64,000 nucleotides of DNA from Lysobacter sp. cf310 (GCF_900114355.1 NZ_FOSS01000006.1:1-64000), one strand, 5' to 3'. Shown: positions 37,725-47,349, counted from the stretch's first letter. The notes: generated from the letters alone by a model not told the origin. Program-made: numbers and translations.

Positions 37725-37786
37725 GAGTTACCGTTTTGGTGGCTGGCGAGTTTACCATTCGCTCCCTGTAGGCCTTGGACCACCGC

Positions 37787-38662
37787 ATGATCCGCAGCAT
37801 GACCGCCTTCGCCAGCGGCGAACGCGTCACCGAATGGGGCACGCTCGGCTGCGAGCTGCGCTCGGTCAACCACCGCTTCCTCGAGCTGGGCCTGCGCCTG
37901 CCCGACGAGCTGCGCGCGCTGGAACCGGCGCTGCGCGAACGCATCGCCAGCCGCGTCAGCCGCGGCAAGCTCGACTTCGTGCTGCGCCTGCGTGCGCCCG
38001 AGGGCGCCGCCGCGCTGCAGCTCAACCCCAGCCGCCTGCGCGAGCTGGGCGATCTGGCGATCGACCTGCAGGCGCGTTTCCCGGGCCTGCGCACCGAACT
38101 CACCGATCTGCTGCAGTTCCCGGGCGTGCTGCAGACCCCGGCCACCGACCAGGCCGCGCTGCAGGCCGCCGCGCTGGACCTGCTGGACGGCGTGCTGGAC
38201 GAATTCCTGGCCGCGCGCGAGCGCGAGGGCGCCAAGCTGGCGACGGTGATCGCCGAGCGCGTCGACGGCATCGCCGCGATCGCCGCCGATGTGCGCGGCA
38301 TGATGCCGGGCATCCGCACCGGCCAGCGCACCAAGCTGGAAACGCGCCTGGCCGATCTGGCCCAGTCCAGCGGCGTCGGCGGTTTCGATCAGGGCCGGGT
38401 CGAGCAGGAACTGGTGCTGTGGCTGCAGAAGCTCGACGTGGACGAAGAGCTGGACCGGCTCGACGCCCATGTCGCCGAAGCCCGGCGCGTGCTCAAGCTG
38501 CGCGAGGCGGTCGGTCGCCGGCTCGATTTCCTGCTGCAGGAATTCAACCGCGAGGCCAATACCTTGGGCTCCAAGTCGGTCGACGCGCGCAGTTCGGCGG
38601 CGGCGGTGGAGCTGAAGGTGCTGATCGACCAGGTCCGCGAGCAGATCCAGAACATCGAGTAG
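37787..38662 (+). CDS. yicC: YicC family endoribonuclease
   Basis: This 291-residue protein begins MIRSMTAFASGE, the near-invariant YicC start, and has SVNHRFLELGLRLP, RGKLDFVLRL, QELVLWLQKLDVDEELDRLDAHV and GRRLDFLLQEFNREANTLGSKS at the C-terminus. E. coli YicC is an endoribonuclease affecting small-RNA turnover. A TTG four codons upstream gives a longer frame, but the ATG matches the family start. The gene is divergent from rph and leads towards gmk. Confidence 0.95.
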   Translation: MIRSMTAFASGERVTEWGTLGCELRSVNHRFLELGLRLPDELRALEPALRERIASRVSRGKLDFVLRLRAPEGAAALQLNPSRLRELGDLAIDLQARFPGLRTELTDLLQFPGVLQTPATDQAALQAAALDLLDGVLDEFLAAREREGAKLATVIAERVDGIAAIAADVRGMMPGIRTGQRTKLETRLADLAQSSGVGGFDQGRVEQELVLWLQKLDVDEELDRLDAHVAEARRVLKLREAVGRRLDFLLQEFNREANTLGSKSVDARSSAAAVELKVLIDQVREQIQNIE

Positions 38663-38756
38663 TGAGCGAATGGAAGTGAGGCGCGAGCGGAACCTCCGCC
38701 GCTGCTCATTTCTCACTCCTCCCAGCTCACTCCTGTTATCAATTGGTCTCAGCCTA

Positions 38757-39377
38757 ATGCGCGGAACCCTCTACATCGTCGCAGCCCCGTCGGGCGCCGG
38801 AAAATCCAGCATCGTCAACGCGGTGCTGGCCCGCGACCCGAACATCAGCCTGTCGATCTCGTTCACCTCGCGCCAGCCGCGGCCGGGCGAGCGCCACGCC
38901 GAGCACTACCACTTCGTCAGCGCCGAGGAGTTCGAGGGCATGGTCGAGGCCGGCGATTTCTTCGAGCACGCGCGTGTGCACGGCGACTGGAAGGGCACCG
39001 CGCGCCAGTCGGTGGAGCCGCAGTTGTCCAGCGGCCGCGACGTGCTGCTGGAGATCGACTGGCAGGGCGCGCGTCAGGTCCGCAGCAAGGTGCCGGGCGC
39101 GGTCAGCGTGTTCATCCTGCCGCCGTCGCGCCAGGCCCTGGAATCGCGCATGCGCACGCGCGGGCAGGACAGCGAGGAAGTGATCCAGCAGCGGCTCGCG
39201 GCCGCGCGCGAGGAGATGTCGCATTACGGCGAGTTCGACTACGTGATCGTCAACGAGCACTTCGACACCGCGGTGGACGAGATGTGCGCGATCTTCGTCG
39301 CCAGCCGTCTGCGCCGCGATCCGCAGGTCGCGCGCCATTCGCGCCTGATCACCGCCCTGCTGGCCGACGAGGGCTGA
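38757..39377 (+). CDS. gmk: Guanylate kinase
   Basis: Gmk phosphorylates GMP to GDP with ATP. The 206-residue product has the P-loop APSGAGKSS (10-18), the GMP-binding FTSRQPRPGERHAEHYHFVS segment, LLEIDWQGARQV, and the lid region MRTRGQDSEEVIQQRL. The start MRGTLYIV is at 38757; longer frames upstream translate an intergenic repeat. The order gmk-rpoZ-spoT is conserved and links nucleotide supply to the stringent response. Confidence 0.97.
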   Translation: MRGTLYIVAAPSGAGKSSIVNAVLARDPNISLSISFTSRQPRPGERHAEHYHFVSAEEFEGMVEAGDFFEHARVHGDWKGTARQSVEPQLSSGRDVLLEIDWQGARQVRSKVPGAVSVFILPPSRQALESRMRTRGQDSEEVIQQRLAAAREEMSHYGEFDYVIVNEHFDTAVDEMCAIFVASRLRRDPQVARHSRLITALLADEG

Positions 39378-39413
39378 GCCGGGCAGGGGTAGGCTGGTCT
39401 TATCCGCCCTGGG

Positions 39414-39507
39414 GTAGGAGCGGCGCGAGCCGCGACCCGGCGGCCCTGGACCTACCCGTAGTGACGCCAGAGCCCATAGGCGCGGTCGCGGCTTGCGCCG
39501 CTCCTAC
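39414..39507. repeat. REP-like inverted pair between gmk and rpoZ
   Basis: GTAGGAGCGGCGCGAGCCGCGACC (split here as two words GTAGGAGCGGCG and CGAGCCGCGACC, 39414-39437) faces its near-complement at 39484-39507, about 46 bases apart. One mismatch sits in the middle. The pair should fold in RNA. The rest of 39378-39649 is promoter-like upstream sequence for rpoZ. Confidence 0.75.
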
Positions 39508-39649
39508 AGTCGTTGTGCCGCTGTGGCGCGGGTAAGTGATTGATTCTTAATGTCGAAAGGTCCCGAATCTTGCTCTAGGGCGCGGGCGCGGCTAAACTTC
39601 CCGGTCCCCATCCGCTGTAAAGACGGCCGCACCGGCCGCCAGGAGCCCC

Positions 39650-39949
39650 ATGGCCCGCATTACCGTCGAAGATTGCCTGGAAGTGGTCGATAACCGCTTC
39701 GAACTCGTCATGCTGGCCGCCAAGCGCGCCCGTCAGCTGGCCAACGGCGTCGAGCCGCAGCTGGACAACAGCGAAGCCAACGACAAGCCGACCGTGTTGG
39801 CGCTGCGCGAAATCGCCGCGCGCCAGATCAACCCCGAATACATCGACGCGGTCGAGAAGTCCGAGCGCGAGCGCAAGGAGCGCGAGGCGCTGGAATGGGC
39901 CGCCGCCGAAGTGGTCGCCGACGACGACCTGTCCAAGGGCGACGACTGA
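39650..39949 (+). CDS. rpoZ: RNA polymerase omega subunit
   Basis: This 99-residue omega subunit helps fold beta-prime and forms part of a ppGpp site on RNA polymerase. The family start [33 protein letters not shown] is intact, followed by [14 protein letters not shown]. The acidic C-terminal tail ([14 protein letters not shown]) is usual. It is followed by a good terminator, so its message is probably separate from spoT. Confidence 0.97.
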   Translation: MARITVEDCLEVVDNRFELVMLAAKRARQLANGVEPQLDNSEANDKPTVLALREIAARQINPEYIDAVEKSERERKEREALEWAAAEVVADDDLSKGDD

Positions 39950-39986
39950 GTCCGGCCGCGGCCTCAGGGCCGCGCCCGCGAGACCA

Positions 39987-40014
39987 ACGGCTCCGCCTCG
40001 GCGGGGCCGTTTTC
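39987..40014 (+). terminator. Intrinsic terminator after rpoZ
   Basis: ACGGCTCCGC-CTCG-GCGGGGCCGT followed by TTTCG: a 10-bp stem (one G-T pair) with a short T-run, 37 bases after the rpoZ stop. Confidence 0.75.
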
Positions 40015-40071
40015 GTATGCGGATGCGATTGCGGCGCCTTGGCGGCTCTGGCGTCGGTTTCCGGGCTTGAT

Positions 40072-40141
40072 GCGGGAGCGGCGTAAGCCGCGATTGAATC
40101 CCGGGTCGGGACCGCGCGATCGCGGCTTACGCCGCTCCCGC
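40072..40141. repeat. Perfect 23-bp REP inverted pair before spoT
   Basis: The unit at 40072-40094 (starting GCGGGAGCGGCGTAAGCC) is repeated as an exact inverted copy at 40119-40141 with a 24-base spacer. It is the most perfect REP pair in the window. Nothing else is seen in the 363-base gap apart from the rpoZ terminator upstream. Confidence 0.85.
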
Positions 40142-40312
40142 AGGAAGCAGGGGAGTGCAGTCGCGGCCGCCGCGAACGGGCCTTCCCTTAGCCCCGGAAT
40201 ACCGGCCTTCCACATACGGATTCCGATAATCGCCACCATATTCATGTTTCCGGCGCCGGATTCGCATGCGACCGCGTTGCAAGCCGCGCCGCCGCCCGCG
40301 TAGATTGCCCTT

Positions 40313-42496
40313 ATGACCCCCGCCGAGCCCGCGCTGCAGTCCTATCCGGTTCCCGCCCACGACGACGCGGACCTGCCGGACTATGTGCGCGAGTTCGAGC
40401 AATCCGCGCATTACCTGCCCGAGGCGCAGCGCCAGTTGCTGCGGCGCGCCTGGGCGATCGGCGCCGCCGCGCACGCCGGCCAGACCCGCAAGTCGGGCGA
40501 GCCCTACATCACCCATCCGGTGGCGGTGGCCAAGGTGCTGGCCGACCAGGGCCTGGACGTCGAGACCCTGATCGCGGCGATCCTGCACGACACCATCGAA
40601 GACACCCCGCTGACCCGCGAGGGCCTGGCGACCGAATTCGGCGAGACCGTGGCCGAGCTGGTCGACGGCGTCACCAAGCTGGACAAGCTGCAGTTCCGCG
40701 ACCGCCAGGAAGCGGCCGCCGAGAGCTTCCGCAAGATGCTGCTGGCGATGGCGCGCGACCTGCGCGTGATCCTGATCAAGCTCGCCGACCGCCTGCACAA
40801 CATGCGCACCCTGGGCGCGCAGAGCGCCGAGGCGCGCGAGCGTATCGCCCTGGAAACCCTGGAGATCTACGCCCCGATCGCGCAGCGCCTGGGCATGAAC
40901 CTGATCAAGGCCGAGCTGCAGGACCTGGGCTTCCGCGCCCTGCATCCCTGGCGCCACGCGGTGATCGAGAAGCGTATCCGCACCCAGCCGGTGGTGCGGC
41001 GCGAATCGCTGGTGCAGATCGAAGCGCACCTGGCCCAGCGCCTGGCCAAGGAAAAACTGCAGCACCGCCTGATCAGCCGGGTGAAGTCGCCGTGGAGCAT
41101 CTACACCAAGATGCACCACGAGCATAAGAGCTTCACCCAGGTCATGGACGTGTTCGGCTTCCGCGTCGTCGTCAAGAGCGTGCCGGACTGCTATCACGCG
41201 CTCGGCGTGGTGCACTCGGCCTACAAACCGCTGGACGCGCGCTTCCGCGACTTCATCGCCATTCCCAAGGCCAACGGCTATCAGTCGCTGCACACCGTGC
41301 TGTTCGGGCCCTACGGCTCGCCGGTGGAGGTGCAGATCCGCACCGAGGAAATGGACCTGATCGCCGAGCGCGGCATCGCCGCGCACTGGTCCTACAAGCA
41401 CGGCGGCGAAGGCCCGAACAGCGCCCAGACCCGTGCCCACAGCTGGATCGCCAGCCTGGTCGAGTCGCAGCGTTCGACCGGTTCCTCGCTGGAGTTCCTG
41501 GAGAACGTCAAGGTCGACCTGTTCCCGGACGAGGTCTACCTGTTCACGCCCAAGGGCGACATCCTCTCGCTGCCGCGCAATTCGACCGCGCTGGATTTCG
41601 CCTACGCCGTGCACACCGACGTCGGCAACCGCGCGGTCGCCGCGCGCGTCGACGGCAAGCTGGTGCCGTTGCGCACCAAGCTGGCCAGCGGTCAGCGCGT
41701 GGAGATCATCACCGCCAAGTCCTCGACGCCGAAGCCGCAGTGGCTGGAGTTCGTGGTCTCGGGCAAGGCCCGCACCTCGATCCGCCAGCAGCTCAAGCAG
41801 CTCGAGCACGAGGACGCGGTCCAGCTCGGCCATCGCATGCTCGACCGCGCGCTGGAAGCGCTGGAGACCTCGCTGGATCGGGTGCCGGCGCTGCGCCTGG
41901 AAGCCTATCTGGGCGAGAACCGCTACCCGCGCCTGGAGGCCCTGCTGGCCGACATCGCGCTGGGCAACCGCATGCCCAACCAGGTCGCGCTGGCGCTCGC
42001 GCGCGAGACCCCGGGCAAGCCGCGCGGGCGCACGATCGACCGTCCGCGCATGACCGAGGACAAGATCCTGATCACCGGCGCCGAGCGCGGCGTGATCAGC
42101 TTCGCCAACTGTTGTCTGCCGCTGCCCGGCGACGAGATCATGGGCTACCACACCGCCGGCAAGGGCATCGTGGTGCACCGCCTGGACTGTCCCAACGTCG
42201 CCGACTACCGCAAGTCGCCCGACCGCTGGGTTGCGATCGGTTGGGACCGCCAGGTCAGCGGCGATTTCGGCGCCGCGCTGCGTATCGAGGTCGACAACCG
42301 CCCCGGCGCGCTGGCCCAGGTCGCCGCGGCGATCGCCGAGGCCGAGTCCAACATCGATCGCGTCGAGTATCTGGAGCGCGATTCCAACATCGCGATCATG
42401 CGTTTCTCGATCGAGGTCGGCGACCGCCGCCACCTCGCCGACGTGATGCGCAAGGTGCGCCGCCTCAACGTGGTGTTGGGCGTGCAGCGCATGTAA
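40313..42496 (+). CDS. spoT: Bifunctional (p)ppGpp synthetase/hydrolase
   Basis: This 727-residue RelA/SpoT homologue has an HD hydrolase domain (about 60-200; H92-D93 in HDTIED, LIKLADRLHNMRTL), a synthetase domain (about 250-380; RVKSPWSIYTKM, ANGYQSLHT, EVQIRTEEMD), TGS (about 405-470; VYLFTPKGDILSLPRNSTALDFAY), and a C-terminal ACT domain (about 650-720). The intact HD site marks it as SpoT-type, able to degrade ppGpp. The place after gmk-rpoZ supports this. It starts at ATG 40313. Confidence 0.96.
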   Translation: MTPAEPALQSYPVPAHDDADLPDYVREFEQSAHYLPEAQRQLLRRAWAIGAAAHAGQTRKSGEPYITHPVAVAKVLADQGLDVETLIAAILHDTIEDTPLTREGLATEFGETVAELVDGVTKLDKLQFRDRQEAAAESFRKMLLAMARDLRVILIKLADRLHNMRTLGAQSAEARERIALETLEIYAPIAQRLGMNLIKAELQDLGFRALHPWRHAVIEKRIRTQPVVRRESLVQIEAHLAQRLAKEKLQHRLISRVKSPWSIYTKMHHEHKSFTQVMDVFGFRVVVKSVPDCYHALGVVHSAYKPLDARFRDFIAIPKANGYQSLHTVLFGPYGSPVEVQIRTEEMDLIAERGIAAHWSYKHGGEGPNSAQTRAHSWIASLVESQRSTGSSLEFLENVKVDLFPDEVYLFTPKGDILSLPRNSTALDFAYAVHTDVGNRAVAARVDGKLVPLRTKLASGQRVEIITAKSSTPKPQWLEFVVSGKARTSIRQQLKQLEHEDAVQLGHRMLDRALEALETSLDRVPALRLEAYLGENRYPRLEALLADIALGNRMPNQVALALARETPGKPRGRTIDRPRMTEDKILITGAERGVISFANCCLPLPGDEIMGYHTAGKGIVVHRLDCPNVADYRKSPDRWVAIGWDRQVSGDFGAALRIEVDNRPGALAQVAAAIAEAESNIDRVEYLERDSNIAIMRFSIEVGDRRHLADVMRKVRRLNVVLGVQRM

Positions 42497-42514
42497 ACGC
42501 GCCGGCGCGCGCGC

Positions 42515-42545
42515 TGCGGTTCGCCTTCGGCTCACCGCATCCTGC
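42515..42545. repeat. GTAGGATGTGGTGAGCC-type repeat, inverted unit
   Basis: GCGGTTCGCCTTCGGCTCACCGCATCC is the reverse complement of the unit found at 14306-14340 and 30852-30886. It is followed at about 42641-42672 by a GTCATCCTCGCGAAGGCGGGGATCC unit. No gene is seen in 42497-43189. Confidence 0.65.
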
Positions 42546-42691
42546 GGGTCGCGCGTGGACGACAGAACGATGCGCTGCGCAACCCGATACGTCACGCCCC
42601 GAAGCGCGGGCGACAAACAGCAGTCAGCGCAGACCCCGATTCGTCATCCTCGCGAAGGCGGGGATCCAGTGATTTAAGCGCTTCGCCGCGT

Positions 42692-43003
42692 GTTTTGGCG
42701 AATGGTGGTTAGCAAGGTCAACGGCTTTCGCCCGCTGCGCGTGCGAGTCACTTTCTCTTGCTTGCCCAAGAGTCCGTCTGGATTCCCTTCGGTCAAAAGT
42801 AACCAAAGAGAAGGGCAGGGTCTCGCCAAACCTCCCCTGCGAGAGCGGGGTGTGCGCCGGGATTTTTCGATAGGACATCCTTGTCCTATCGAAAAACGGC
42901 GCGCGTCCTGCGCGCCGCCCTCCGGGTCTGAGTGGAGGCTGGGCGAGTTCGATGCTATGGATTCAATTGCCGCGGCAACGGCAACGGCAATGGCACGGCA
43001 ACC
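42692..43003 (+). repeat. Composite two-hairpin repeat, copy 2
   Basis: Related to 13966-14265 in the same order of parts. The 14-bp stem here is TTTTTCGATAGGAC/GTCCTATCGAAAAA (42863-42896): two adjacent pairs differ from copy 1 with both arms changed together. The GGCGCGC/GCGCGCC hairpin (42898-42916) is identical. The ACTTTCTCTTG palindrome is interrupted in its right arm by 23 extra bases (42773-42795). A shorter CAACGG microsatellite is at about 42976-43003. A further GTCATCGCCGCGAAGGCGG unit follows at about 43042. Confidence 0.8.
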
Positions 43004-43129
43004 GCGCTGTCGGCGGGTTGGGGGGGCTTTCTTTTTTGCTCGTCATCGCCGCGAAGGCGGGGATCCAGTGACTTCAGCGCCATGCCGCCAAAGCCGTCGG
43101 CGCGACGATCCCGAATTCGCCCGCCACAC

Positions 43130-43165
43130 CCCGCAAACGCAGACGCCGCCCGAAGGCGGCGTCTG
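43130..43165 (-). terminator. Intrinsic terminator after bamD
   Basis: On the minus strand CAGACGCCGCC-TTCG-GGCGGCGTCTG is followed by CGTTTGCG, 24 bases past the bamD stop. It has a stable TTCG tetraloop and a short T-run. Confidence 0.78.
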
Positions 43166-43189
43166 TCGTATCCCGGCGCGGTCGCAGGT

Positions 43190-44077
43190 TTAGTTCGCCT
43201 TGCGATCCTGGTTGTCCAGCGCCGACTTCTCGCCCGCGAACGGGTTGAGCTTGCGCCAGTTGCCCGGGTAGTCCGGCCACTCGCCACTCTGCAGATACGG
43301 GTGGTTGGGGTCGTTCTGCTGCAGCACGCGCTTGGCGTCGGCGGCCAGGGTGTCGTTGCCCAGGCCGGCGTAGGCCACCGCCAGGGTGGCGACGGCGTCG
43401 TTCTGGTACTTGCTCTGCGGGTAGGTCTCGAGCAGGTACTTGGCGCGCTCGGCCGCGGCCACATAGGCGGTGCGGCGCAGGTAGTACAGGGCGACGTCGA
43501 GCTCGTGGCGCGAGAAGGTATCGCGCAGCGCCATCATGCGCTGGCGCGCGTCGGCGGCGTAGCGGCTGTTCGGATAGCGCTCGGCGACGATCGAGAAGTC
43601 GTTGTAGGCCTGCATCGGCGTGGCCAGGTCGCGACGGCTGGAGTCCAGGCGCCACACGCGCTGCAGGAACACCGTGTCGCGGCTGGAGTTCACCAGGCCA
43701 CGCAGGTAGTACATGTAGGAGGCGTAGCGGTGGGTCGGGTAGGTACGGATGAAGCGGTCGATACTGCTGATCGCGTCGTCGTGCTTGCCGGACTTGAACT
43801 GGGCGTAGGCGGTCTCGACCAGGGCCTGCTCGGTGTAGGGACCGTAGGGGTACTGGGCGACCAGGCGCTTGAAGGTGCTCTCGGCGGCGGCCCAGTTGCC
43901 GTTGGTCATCGAGGTGTGGGCCTTGTCGTACAGCGCCTCGACCGGCTGGCCCTCGTCCGCGTCCTTGTCCTTGAACATCTTGCCCAGCCGGCCGCAGCCA
44001 GTACCGGCGAGTACCACGATCAGCAGCAGGGACAGCAGTCGGACGAGACGGTGTGAACGGGCGAAACGAAGGGTCAT
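43190..44077 (-). CDS. bamD: Outer-membrane assembly lipoprotein BamD
   Basis: BamD (YfiO) is the essential lipoprotein partner of BamA in outer-membrane protein insertion. The 295-residue product has a lipoprotein signal with Cys28 (LAGTGC) and five TPR-like repeats ([40 protein letters not shown] is typical of repeat 1, read in parts; [17 protein letters not shown] of a later one). It starts at [10 protein letters not shown]; the longer upstream frame is not needed. It is divergent from rluD, as in E. coli. Confidence 0.95.
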   Translation of the reverse strand: MTLRFARSHRLVRLLSLLLIVVLAGTGCGRLGKMFKDKDADEGQPVEALYDKAHTSMTNGNWAAAESTFKRLVAQYPYGPYTEQALVETAYAQFKSGKHDDAISSIDRFIRTYPTHRYASYMYYLRGLVNSSRDTVFLQRVWRLDSSRRDLATPMQAYNDFSIVAERYPNSRYAADARQRMMALRDTFSRHELDVALYYLRRTAYVAAAERAKYLLETYPQSKYQNDAVATLAVAYAGLGNDTLAADAKRVLQQNDPNHPYLQSGEWPDYPGNWRKLNPFAGEKSALDNQDRKAN

Positions 44078-44157
44078 GGCAAGGTTCGCGGGCGCCGGAG
44101 GCACGAAGCGCCGATAATAGCAGTCCCCGCGCCCAGCCCCTGAATCCTGCCCATCCG

Positions 44158-45132
44158 ATGAACGAGTCCGTAAACCCCCTCCAGGCCACCGTGCCCGACA
44201 GCGCCGCCGGGCGCCGATTCGACGCGGTCCTGGCCGAGCTGTTCCCGGACTATTCGCGTTCCCGGCTGGCCGCCTGGATCAAGTCCGGCGATGCCCGCCT
44301 CGACGGCCGCGAAGTCCGCCCGCGCGATCCGGTGCGCGGCGGCGAGACCGTCACCCTGACCGCCGTGCTCGACATCCAGACCCACTCCGAGCCCGAGGAC
44401 ATCGCGCTGGACGTGCTGTACGAGGACGAGCACGTGATCGTGATCGACAAGCCGGCCGGGCTGGTCGTGCACCCGGGCGCCGGCAATCCGGCCGGCACCC
44501 TGGTCAACGCCCTGCTGCACCGCGACCCCGGCCTGGCCGCGCTGCCGCGCGCCGGCATCGTCCACCGCCTCGACAAGGACACCTCGGGCGTGATGGTGGT
44601 GGCGCGCACCCTGCCGGCGCACACCGCCCTGGTCGAGCAGTTGTCCTCGCGCGAGGTGCACCGCCAGTACCTGGCCGTGGTGGTGGGCGCGCTGGTCTCC
44701 GGCGGCACCGCCAACGCCCCGATCGACCGCCATCCGCGCGACCGCATCCGCATGGCGGTGCGCGAGGACGGCCGCGACGCGGTCACCCATTACCGTCTGC
44801 GCGAGCGCTTCCGCGCCCACACCCTGCTGGAATGCCGGCTCGAGACCGGGCGCACCCACCAGATTCGCGTGCACATGGCCCACCTCAAGCACCCGATCAT
44901 CGGCGATCCGCTCTACGGCGGCCCGCTCAAGCTGCCGCGCGGCGCCACCCCCGAGCTGATCGAGGCCCTGCGCGGTTTCCGTCGCCAGGCCCTGCACGCC
45001 GAGACCCTGGAGTTCGTCCACCCGATCAGCGGCGAGCCGGTGCGCTGCAGCGCGCCGGTGCCGGCCGACATGCGCGCGTTGATCAAGACCCTGCACGACG
45101 ACACCGTCGCGGCCGCCGAAAAGGCGCGCTGA
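44158..45132 (+). CDS. rluD: 23S rRNA pseudouridine synthase RluD
   Basis: RluD makes pseudouridines 1911, 1915 and 1917 in helix 69 of 23S rRNA. The 324-residue product has an S4-like N-terminal domain (about 17-75, [26 protein letters not shown]), the catalytic [12 protein letters not shown] with Asp139, and [28 protein letters not shown]. The position divergent from bamD and 3 bases before pgeF is the conserved gene order. Confidence 0.96.
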   Translation: MNESVNPLQATVPDSAAGRRFDAVLAELFPDYSRSRLAAWIKSGDARLDGREVRPRDPVRGGETVTLTAVLDIQTHSEPEDIALDVLYEDEHVIVIDKPAGLVVHPGAGNPAGTLVNALLHRDPGLAALPRAGIVHRLDKDTSGVMVVARTLPAHTALVEQLSSREVHRQYLAVVVGALVSGGTANAPIDRHPRDRIRMAVREDGRDAVTHYRLRERFRAHTLLECRLETGRTHQIRVHMAHLKHPIIGDPLYGGPLKLPRGATPELIEALRGFRRQALHAETLEFVHPISGEPVRCSAPVPADMRALIKTLHDDTVAAAEKAR

Positions 45133-45135
45133 GCC

Positions 45136-45897
45136 ATGCGCGACGGCGATGCCTGGCTGCAAGCCGACTGGCCCGCGCCGGCCAACGTGCGCGGCTTCAC
45201 CACGCTGCGCACGGGCCCGGGCGTATCGGCGCCGCCGTTCGACCGCTTCAACCTCGGCCTGCGCGCCGGCGACGAGGCCGATGCGGTGCTGCGCAACCGC
45301 GCCGCGCTGATCGAACACGCCGCGCTGCCGTCGCCGCCGCGCTGGCTGCGTCAGGTGCATGGCGTCGAGGTGGTGCGCTTCGAGGGCGAGGCGGGCTCCA
45401 GTGCCGACGAACCCGCGGCCGACGCCTCGGTGACCTCCACGCCCGGCTGCGTGCTGGCCATCCTCACCGCCGACTGCCTGCCGGTGCTGTTCGCCGCGGA
45501 CGACGGCAGCGAGGTCGGCGCCGCGCACGCGGGTTGGCGCGGCCTGGCCGCAGGCGTGCTCGAAGCCACGGTCGCGGCCCTGCGCACGCCGCCGTCGCGG
45601 TTGCGCGCCTGGTTGGGACCGGCGGCGGGTCCGCAGGATTACGAGATCGGCGCCGAGGTCTTCGAGGCCTTCGTCGCCCAGGACGCCGGCGCCGCCGAGG
45701 CCTTCGTCGCCACCCGCGCCCAGCATTGGCGCGTCGATCTGTACGCGCTCGCGCGCCGCCGCCTGATCGCGGCCGGCCTGGATTCCGCCCAGGTGTACGG
45801 CGGCGGGCTGAGCACGATCTCCGACCCGCAACGTTTCTATTCGCACCGCCGCGACCAGCGCGGCGGGCGCATGGCCAGCCTGATATGGATGACGTGA
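45136..45897 (+). CDS. pgeF: Peptidoglycan editing factor PgeF
   Basis: This 253-residue YfiH/DUF152 protein is a laccase-fold purine nucleosidase/editing factor that keeps L-Ser out of UDP-MurNAc peptides in E. coli. Diagnostic stretches are RWLRQVHGVEVV, ILTADCLPVLFA and GAAHAGWRGLAAGVLEA (His and Cys metal ligands), plus CxPAAGP-like LGPAAGPQDYEIG, where the usual Cys before I(G)P is absent. The ATG is 3 bases past rluD and the stop overlaps the next start (TGATG). Confidence 0.94.
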   Translation: MRDGDAWLQADWPAPANVRGFTTLRTGPGVSAPPFDRFNLGLRAGDEADAVLRNRAALIEHAALPSPPRWLRQVHGVEVVRFEGEAGSSADEPAADASVTSTPGCVLAILTADCLPVLFAADDGSEVGAAHAGWRGLAAGVLEATVAALRTPPSRLRAWLGPAAGPQDYEIGAEVFEAFVAQDAGAAEAFVATRAQHWRVDLYALARRRLIAAGLDSAQVYGGGLSTISDPQRFYSHRRDQRGGRMASLIWMT

Positions 45898-46715
45898 TGC
45901 GCGCCGCCCGCCGATGCCTGCTGCTGTCTCTCCTGTCGATGGCCGCGCCGCTGCCGGCGATGGCCGCCGACTGCCAGTCGCGCGTCTACGACCTGCTCCA
46001 GGCCGCCTATCCGGGGGCGCAGGGCGAAACCGGCGATAACGGCGAGCTGTTGCGCCTGCCGGGATCGCCCGCGCGCTGGATCAACCTCGGCGAGGTGGTC
46101 TGCAAGGTCTGGCCGGCCGCGCCGGACAAGACCCTGCTCGCGCTCAAGCTGCAGCACGAAGCCGCCACCGACCCCGAAGTGGAACCGGCCGATCTGGAAC
46201 TGCTGGTCGCCGACTCCGCGCGCCCCCGAATTCTGCAGCGCTACCGCGAGGCCAATGCGCTGGACTCCGACGCGATCCGGGTCAGCGGCCTGAGCCTGGA
46301 CACCGCGCGCTACCGTCTCGACGAGCGCACCACCGCCTTCGGCCTGCGCGTGAGCTACACCGGCGCCTCGCGCGCCAATCCCTACAGCAGCACCTCCTTG
46401 AGCCTGTACGTGCCCGACGGCGCTGGCCTGCGTCCGGTGCTGAGCCGGCTGCAGGTCGCGCTGGATCGCGGCGAATGGGACACCCAGTGCGCGGGCGAGT
46501 TCGAAAGCGTGCAGCGCACCGTCGCCATCGACGGCAAGCGCGATCACGGTTACGCCGGCCTGCTCGTGGCCAGCAGCGCCAGCACCCATCGCAACGAACA
46601 GGAAAGCGACGGGCAGTGTTCGAACGTCGAAAGCCCCGCGCGCAAGAGCCGCGAACGCCTGTATTACGACGGCCGCGAGTACGCGGTGCCGCCCGCGCTG
46701 CGCGGTCTGGACTGA
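45897..46715 (+). CDS. Secreted protein of unknown function
   Basis: This 272-residue product has a signal peptide (MRAARRCLLLSLLSMAAPLPAMAA). The mature protein begins DCQSRVYDLLQAAYPGAQG and has four Cys (DCQS, VVCKVW, TQCAGE, GQCSNV), suggesting two disulfides. I do not recognise the family. Its ATG overlaps the pgeF stop (TGATG), so the two are translationally coupled; an ATG 4 codons upstream inside pgeF is possible. It is probably periplasmic. Confidence 0.78.
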   Translation: MRAARRCLLLSLLSMAAPLPAMAADCQSRVYDLLQAAYPGAQGETGDNGELLRLPGSPARWINLGEVVCKVWPAAPDKTLLALKLQHEAATDPEVEPADLELLVADSARPRILQRYREANALDSDAIRVSGLSLDTARYRLDERTTAFGLRVSYTGASRANPYSSTSLSLYVPDGAGLRPVLSRLQVALDRGEWDTQCAGEFESVQRTVAIDGKRDHGYAGLLVASSASTHRNEQESDGQCSNVESPARKSRERLYYDGREYAVPPALRGLD

Positions 46716-46815
46716 AGCGAATGGCGCGCGCCGTGCACGCCGGATCTTCCTGCGCTTGCGGAGCGATGCGACGGTCGCGTCGGCCTGACCGGCGCTCGGC
46801 CCGGGGCCCGATCGG

Positions 46816-47349
46816 ATGAGCGTCGCCGCGGTTTCGCTGTATCGGCAACTGCTGGGCGCGCGCTACGAGGCTTTACCGCCGAGCGTGCGCGCCTTGCACG
46901 AACGCGCCGGCCTGCACCGTTATCGCGGCCAGGTCGAATCCGAGCGCGGCGCCGGCTGGCTGTCGCGACTGTGCGCCTGGGCGACGCGCCTGCCGCCGGC
47001 CACCCGCGACGCGATCGAAGTGGAGATCGTCGCCAGCCCCGAATCCGAACGCTGGCTGCGCCGTTTCGCCGGCCACGACATGCCCTCGCGCCTGTGGGCG
47101 CAGGACGGCCTGCTGTGCGAGCGCCTGGGCCTGGTGCGCTTCGGCTTCGCCCTGGACGTGGAGGATGCCGGACTGCGCTGGCGCGTCGCGCGCGTGCACG
47201 CGCTGGGCCTGCCGCTGCCGGCGCGCTGGTTCGACGGCGTGAGCGCGCTCGAGTCCGAGCGCGAGGGACGCTATCGTTTCGACGTGCGCGCGGCGCTGCC
47301 GCTGGCGGGTCTGTTGGTGCATTACCGGGGCTGGCTGGATGTCGACTGA
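46816..47349 (+). CDS. DUF4166 family protein
   Basis: This 177-residue protein starts LYRQLLGARYEALPPSVRALHE, the DUF4166 signature, with a following ...RYRGQVESERG and a beta-rich remainder (LVRFGFALDVEDAGLRWRVARVHALGLPLPARWFDGVSALE). DUF4166 often occurs fused to saccharopine-dehydrogenase-like proteins; here it stands alone. Its end overlaps the DCC gene by 11 bases, so the two are cotranscribed. Function unknown. Confidence 0.85.
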   Translation: MSVAAVSLYRQLLGARYEALPPSVRALHERAGLHRYRGQVESERGAGWLSRLCAWATRLPPATRDAIEVEIVASPESERWLRRFAGHDMPSRLWAQDGLLCERLGLVRFGFALDVEDAGLRWRVARVHALGLPLPARWFDGVSALESEREGRYRFDVRAALPLAGLLVHYRGWLDVD

